Positions 7,297 through 9,653 of a stretch of 9,653 nt of DNA are shown here, piece by piece. The position numbers and the translations under genes are program-made. The stretch is from assembly GCA_903885525.1 (NCBI GenBank), contig CAISJA010000308.1, forward strand, positions 1-9,653. The letters run 5' to 3'. Each line of letters opens with the position of its first letter. The stretch's first letter is position 1. Source of the DNA: an uncultured Opitutaceae bacterium (GTDB taxonomy: Bacteria; Verrucomicrobiota; Verrucomicrobiia; Opitutales; Opitutaceae). Below the pieces are notes generated by a model. The model was not told the DNA's origin. It saw only the letters and a list, made by a program, of their open reading frames with translations, and searched no databases.

Positions 7297-7971
7297 TCAA
7301 TAGCGGTAGTCCATGCCGAGGGAGTAGACCCCGGAACGGTGTTTCTGGGGATAATTTTCCCGGCTCTCCAGGCCGAGAGACAGGCTCAAGCGGGTCGTCA
7401 GCTTGACGGTCAATTTTCCACCCACTTGTGCTTCCGAGTTGCGCAGCGACCTGCTGGTATTGCGCTGGAACCGTTCGTACAGGGTGAGCACGGTGTCCGC
7501 TCCGAGCGGCTTTTCCAGGCCGAAGCCCACCCGATAGGTGAAGGAATCCACATCCCGGCCGGGGGCCGACAGGACCGCCAGGCCGGCATCGGCCATGACA
7601 AAAAAATTCGCGCCGTTCACCGGTGCAAAGCGGGTCACGGAGAAGGCGCCCCGGCCCGCGGAGGCGCTCAGCCCGGAGGCATGCAGGCGCAGGTCTTCGC
7701 CGGTGTAGCCGAGATCGAGGCCGGGCGAGAGGGCGTAGTTGAAGGTCGCGAGCAGGCCGCGGGCCACACTGGGCGGGCCGTCGTTCAGGTGCAGGTATTC
7801 CGCGGTGATAGTGGCGTAGGTCGTGCCCAGCAGCCCCGCTGGTTTCACGGGGGCCTCGGCGGGCACCGGCTCGGCGTCTGGTGTTGCCGCGGAAAGAGCG
7901 CCGCCGGCCAGGGCGGCGCAGAGCAAACTGCGGCGGAGGAAGACGGGCAGAGGGAATGTCAGTTTTGTCAT
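7297..7971 (-). CDS. Predicted outer-membrane beta-barrel protein
   Basis: A 224-residue secreted protein. The start MTKLTFPL at 7971 gives a classic signal peptide: Lys3 and Arg13-Arg14, then a hydrophobic core (15-27) and probable cleavage around 28-30; an upstream in-frame ATG at 8052 would bury it. After an Ala/Pro-rich linker (30-45) come alternating amphipathic strands rich in Gly and aromatics, for example TTYATITAEYLHL (50-62), TFNYALSPGLDLGYT (76-90), FTYRVGFGLEKPL (144-156) and LSLSLGLESRENY (195-207). The sequence ends with MDYRY, whose terminal aromatic is the usual BAM recognition feature. About eight to ten strands would fit. No enzymatic motif is visible. It sits 114 bp after the kinase-like gene and 49 bp before the small membrane protein. 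Its role as a partner or target of the kinases is inference. Confidence 0.75.
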   Translation of the reverse strand: MTKLTFPLPVFLRRSLLCAALAGGALSAATPDAEPVPAEAPVKPAGLLGTTYATITAEYLHLNDGPPSVARGLLATFNYALSPGLDLGYTGEDLRLHASGLSASAGRGAFSVTRFAPVNGANFFVMADAGLAVLSAPGRDVDSFTYRVGFGLEKPLGADTVLTLYERFQRNTSRSLRNSEAQVGGKLTVKLTTRLSLSLGLESRENYPQKHRSGVYSLGMDYRY

Positions 7972-8085
7972 GGGAAGCAGAGGTGGATGGATGAGACCGC
8001 TTTTCTTGCAGCCGCGCCTGGCCAACACACCCTCCGGACAACCGGCGGTCACATTCCCCCATGAATGGGCGATACGCGGGCCGAA
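7972..8085. other. Intergenic spacer, possible internal promoter region
   Basis: At 114 bp this is the largest gap in the minus-strand kinase cluster, between the kinase-like gene and the barrel gene. I see no terminator hairpin with a T-run and no clear promoter hexamers. It could carry an internal promoter for the barrel gene, but nothing in the sequence proves it. Confidence 0.25.
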
Positions 8086-9653
8086 TCAGGCGATCTTTCC
8101 GGATCCTGACAGGGAGTCGGAGGCTCCGGCACCCGCCGGCAGGGCGGCGGAGGCCAGGCCAGGCGCGGCCGATTCGGGGGCGACGACCTCCGGAGCCGGC
8201 CTTGCCGGCACCCGGATTTCGGCCACCACGAGATCCGGAGCGGACTGGCGGAGGATCACTTCCGCCTGCGGTCCAAAAAGCAGGGCCAGCCGGCTGCGGG
8301 CGTTTTGCAGGCCGAGCCCGGTGGACTCGCTGGTGGTGGCCAGGGTGCCGGGATTGGTGACGCGCACGAGCAGCCACCCCGGAACGGCTTCGGCCTCGAG
8401 GGCGATTTCGCCTCCCTCCTCCCGGCGGGCAATGCCGTACTTGATCGCATTCTCCACCAGGGTTTGCACGACAAACGGGGGCACGCTCAGGCGCAACGCG
8501 GACGGGGAGAGGGCGCGGCGGATCCGGAGACGGTCTCCGTGACGCAGCACCTCGATGGCCAGATAGCCGTCCACCGTCCGCAATTCCTGCGCCAAGGCGG
8601 TGGTGTCCTGTTGCGCCAGGGCCAGGGAGTCCCGCAGCAGACCGGCCAGGAGGCCGAGCGCGGTGTGGGGGCGCCGGCACTCGGGCGGGAGCAGCGCCCG
8701 CACGACACCGAGGTTCTCATAAAACAACGCGGTGCCGAGTTGCAGTTGCCAGCCCTCCATCTCCGCCTGCGCCCGTTCCTGCAGGAGACGGTGGCGCGCC
8801 AGCGCCTGGGCGCGGGATCGGGCATAGTAATGCCAGACACCATACCAGGCCAGCCAGAGGAGATGGACTAGGAAATAGAACAGCAGAAAGCTGAGCACAA
8901 ATTTCCCGCCGAGGAAAAGGTTGAGCCCGAAGCTGGCTTTTAAGGAGAAATACAGGGCGGCCAGGACGGCGCTGCAGGGAAAGCACCACAGCACCAGCCA
9001 GAGGAGCACAATCGGGCGGACCGGGGGGTGCAGCCGATAGTGCAGGATGATGCCTCGCAGGAGATGAGTGCTGGCGGCCAGGCTGAACACCACGGCCAGG
9101 AATTGCCACTGGATGGCAGCCGTGAGCGCGGGTACGCCGGGGTCGGAGGCCTCGACAAAGGTCAGGTAGCTCCAGAGGCAGAAACCGACGCCCAGCTGGG
9201 CGAGCCAATAGCGAGGGTGCCCCAGCCATCGATTCCGCCCAGCGTGGACCTCCGGAGTGGAGGGGGGAAGGTAGTCGTCGAGGTCCAGGCCGCCCGCTTT
9301 GACCTGGGGCTGGGGTGCGCCGGCGGTGGGGAGAAGGTCCGGAATCGAACCCGCCGCCGGCTGGCGCAGGGCGAGCATCAGGGTCTGGGGCGGGGTGAGG
9401 GCGATCGTCAGGCTGGCGGCTGGTCCATGGATCAGCCGCAACCGGGCCCGCGTCTGGAGCAGGTGTGGTCCCTCGGGGTGCGTCGCCTGCTCCGGCCGCG
9501 CAGGGCAGGTTACGGTGAGGAGTAGCTCTCCATTCTGCACTCCGGCGCGAAGCATGATCGGTGCGGCTTCCCCTCCCGAGGCCCCCCGGTGCATGGCCTC
9601 CTGCACCATGGTCTGGACGGTGAAGTGTCCAGCGCCGATTAGGTTTCGAGGTC
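8086..9653 (-). CDS. Fused kinase-like sensor protein: degenerate ATPase domain, four helices, histidine-less LytS module (5'-partial)
   Basis: The frame is open through the right edge, so the start lies outside; numbering here is from the first visible ATG at 9609. The reading before it (HFTVQT) continues the N-terminal ATPase-like domain (to about 84). That domain aligns with the C-terminal one but has lost the N-box Asn (MVQEAMHRG) and the glycines of the G-box. A linker (85-130) leads to RYWLAQLG (133-140), four membrane helices (about 134-155, 168-190, 198-222 and 235-260), then a His_kinase-like region. There QLGTALFYENLG (290-301) replaces QLNPHFFFNSLN, so Ala294 stands where His should be. 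The last ATPase domain is intact: LVENAIKYG (384-392) and STGLGLQN (429-436). A Pro/Ala/Ser tail (470-507) ends the protein. It is first in the visible gene cluster and likely an ATP-binding pseudokinase. An internal ATG at 9375 could start a shorter 429-aa product. Confidence 0.85.
   Translation of the reverse strand, partial: PRNLIGAGHFTVQTMVQEAMHRGASGGEAAPIMLRAGVQNGELLLTVTCPARPEQATHPEGPHLLQTRARLRLIHGPAASLTIALTPPQTLMLALRQPAAGSIPDLLPTAGAPQPQVKAGGLDLDDYLPPSTPEVHAGRNRWLGHPRYWLAQLGVGFCLWSYLTFVEASDPGVPALTAAIQWQFLAVVFSLAASTHLLRGIILHYRLHPPVRPIVLLWLVLWCFPCSAVLAALYFSLKASFGLNLFLGGKFVLSFLLFYFLVHLLWLAWYGVWHYYARSRAQALARHRLLQERAQAEMEGWQLQLGTALFYENLGVVRALLPPECRRPHTALGLLAGLLRDSLALAQQDTTALAQELRTVDGYLAIEVLRHGDRLRIRRALSPSALRLSVPPFVVQTLVENAIKYGIARREEGGEIALEAEAVPGWLLVRVTNPGTLATTSESTGLGLQNARSRLALLFGPQAEVILRQSAPDLVVAEIRVPARPAPEVVAPESAAPGLASAALPAGAGASDSLSGSGKIA
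8308..8436. repeat. Repeat block shared with the first kinase gene, copy B
   Basis: Counterpart of 5627-5755 inside the histidine-less kinase-like gene. Third codon positions match as well as the encoded residues within the two identical blocks, while sequence beyond 8441 toward the dimerisation domain diverges quickly. This pattern suggests paralogy plus local gene conversion or strong constraint. Confidence 0.85.

Noticed and set aside
7244..8680. Minus-strand open frame of 478 codons overlapping the barrel and kinase-like genes in another phase
   Set aside because: Arg/Pro/Gly-rich with no domain. The overlapping frames have a signal peptide and barrel strands, or kinase motifs.
9630..9653. 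tRNA T-arm-like sequence at the right edge (aggtttcgaggtc)
   Set aside because: No matching acceptor or anticodon arm is visible, and the minus-strand kinase-like frame continues through it.

Overview
The window is GC-rich DNA (about 65-70% by eye) with dense genes, and no Shine-Dalgarno sequence is visible before any start. LytS-type four-helix sensor kinases paired with LytTR regulators, together with this base composition and start context, fit Verrucomicrobiota, perhaps Opitutaceae. This is inference: there is no rRNA or marker gene to confirm it. Both edges cut through something: the left edge lies in a tandem repeat, and the right edge lies inside an open sensor-kinase gene.

Left part (1-3950). 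Two copies of a 101-bp repeat (14-217) abut a minus-strand copper-type P1B ATPase gene. The enzyme-like sequence stops exactly where the repeat begins, so the protein lacks its last two membrane helices. Upstream on the same strand are a ten-helix EamA/DMT exporter, a small cupin, and a GC3-rich remnant of an unrecognised gene without a 5' end. A DEDDh 3'-5' exonuclease is the only plus-strand gene (4045-4710).

Right part (4746-9653). All genes are on the minus strand with short gaps, and they read as one transcription unit. In transcription order they are: a sensor-kinase-like protein that runs off the window, an outer-membrane beta-barrel protein, a small membrane protein, a LytS-type histidine kinase, and a LytTR response regulator that overlaps the kinase by 4 bp (ATGA). 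The downstream kinase and regulator look like a complete, working two-component pair.

The upstream kinase-like protein is the most unusual object here. Its catalytic ATP-binding domain is intact and closely related to that of the downstream kinase, including stretches of identical DNA. The phospho-acceptor histidine, however, is replaced by alanine. Its N-terminus carries a second, degenerate ATPase domain fused ahead of the membrane helices. A plausible reading is a pseudokinase that modulates the neighbouring kinase-regulator pair, with the barrel and small membrane protein as envelope partners or inputs. That functional link is inferred from gene order and homology only.
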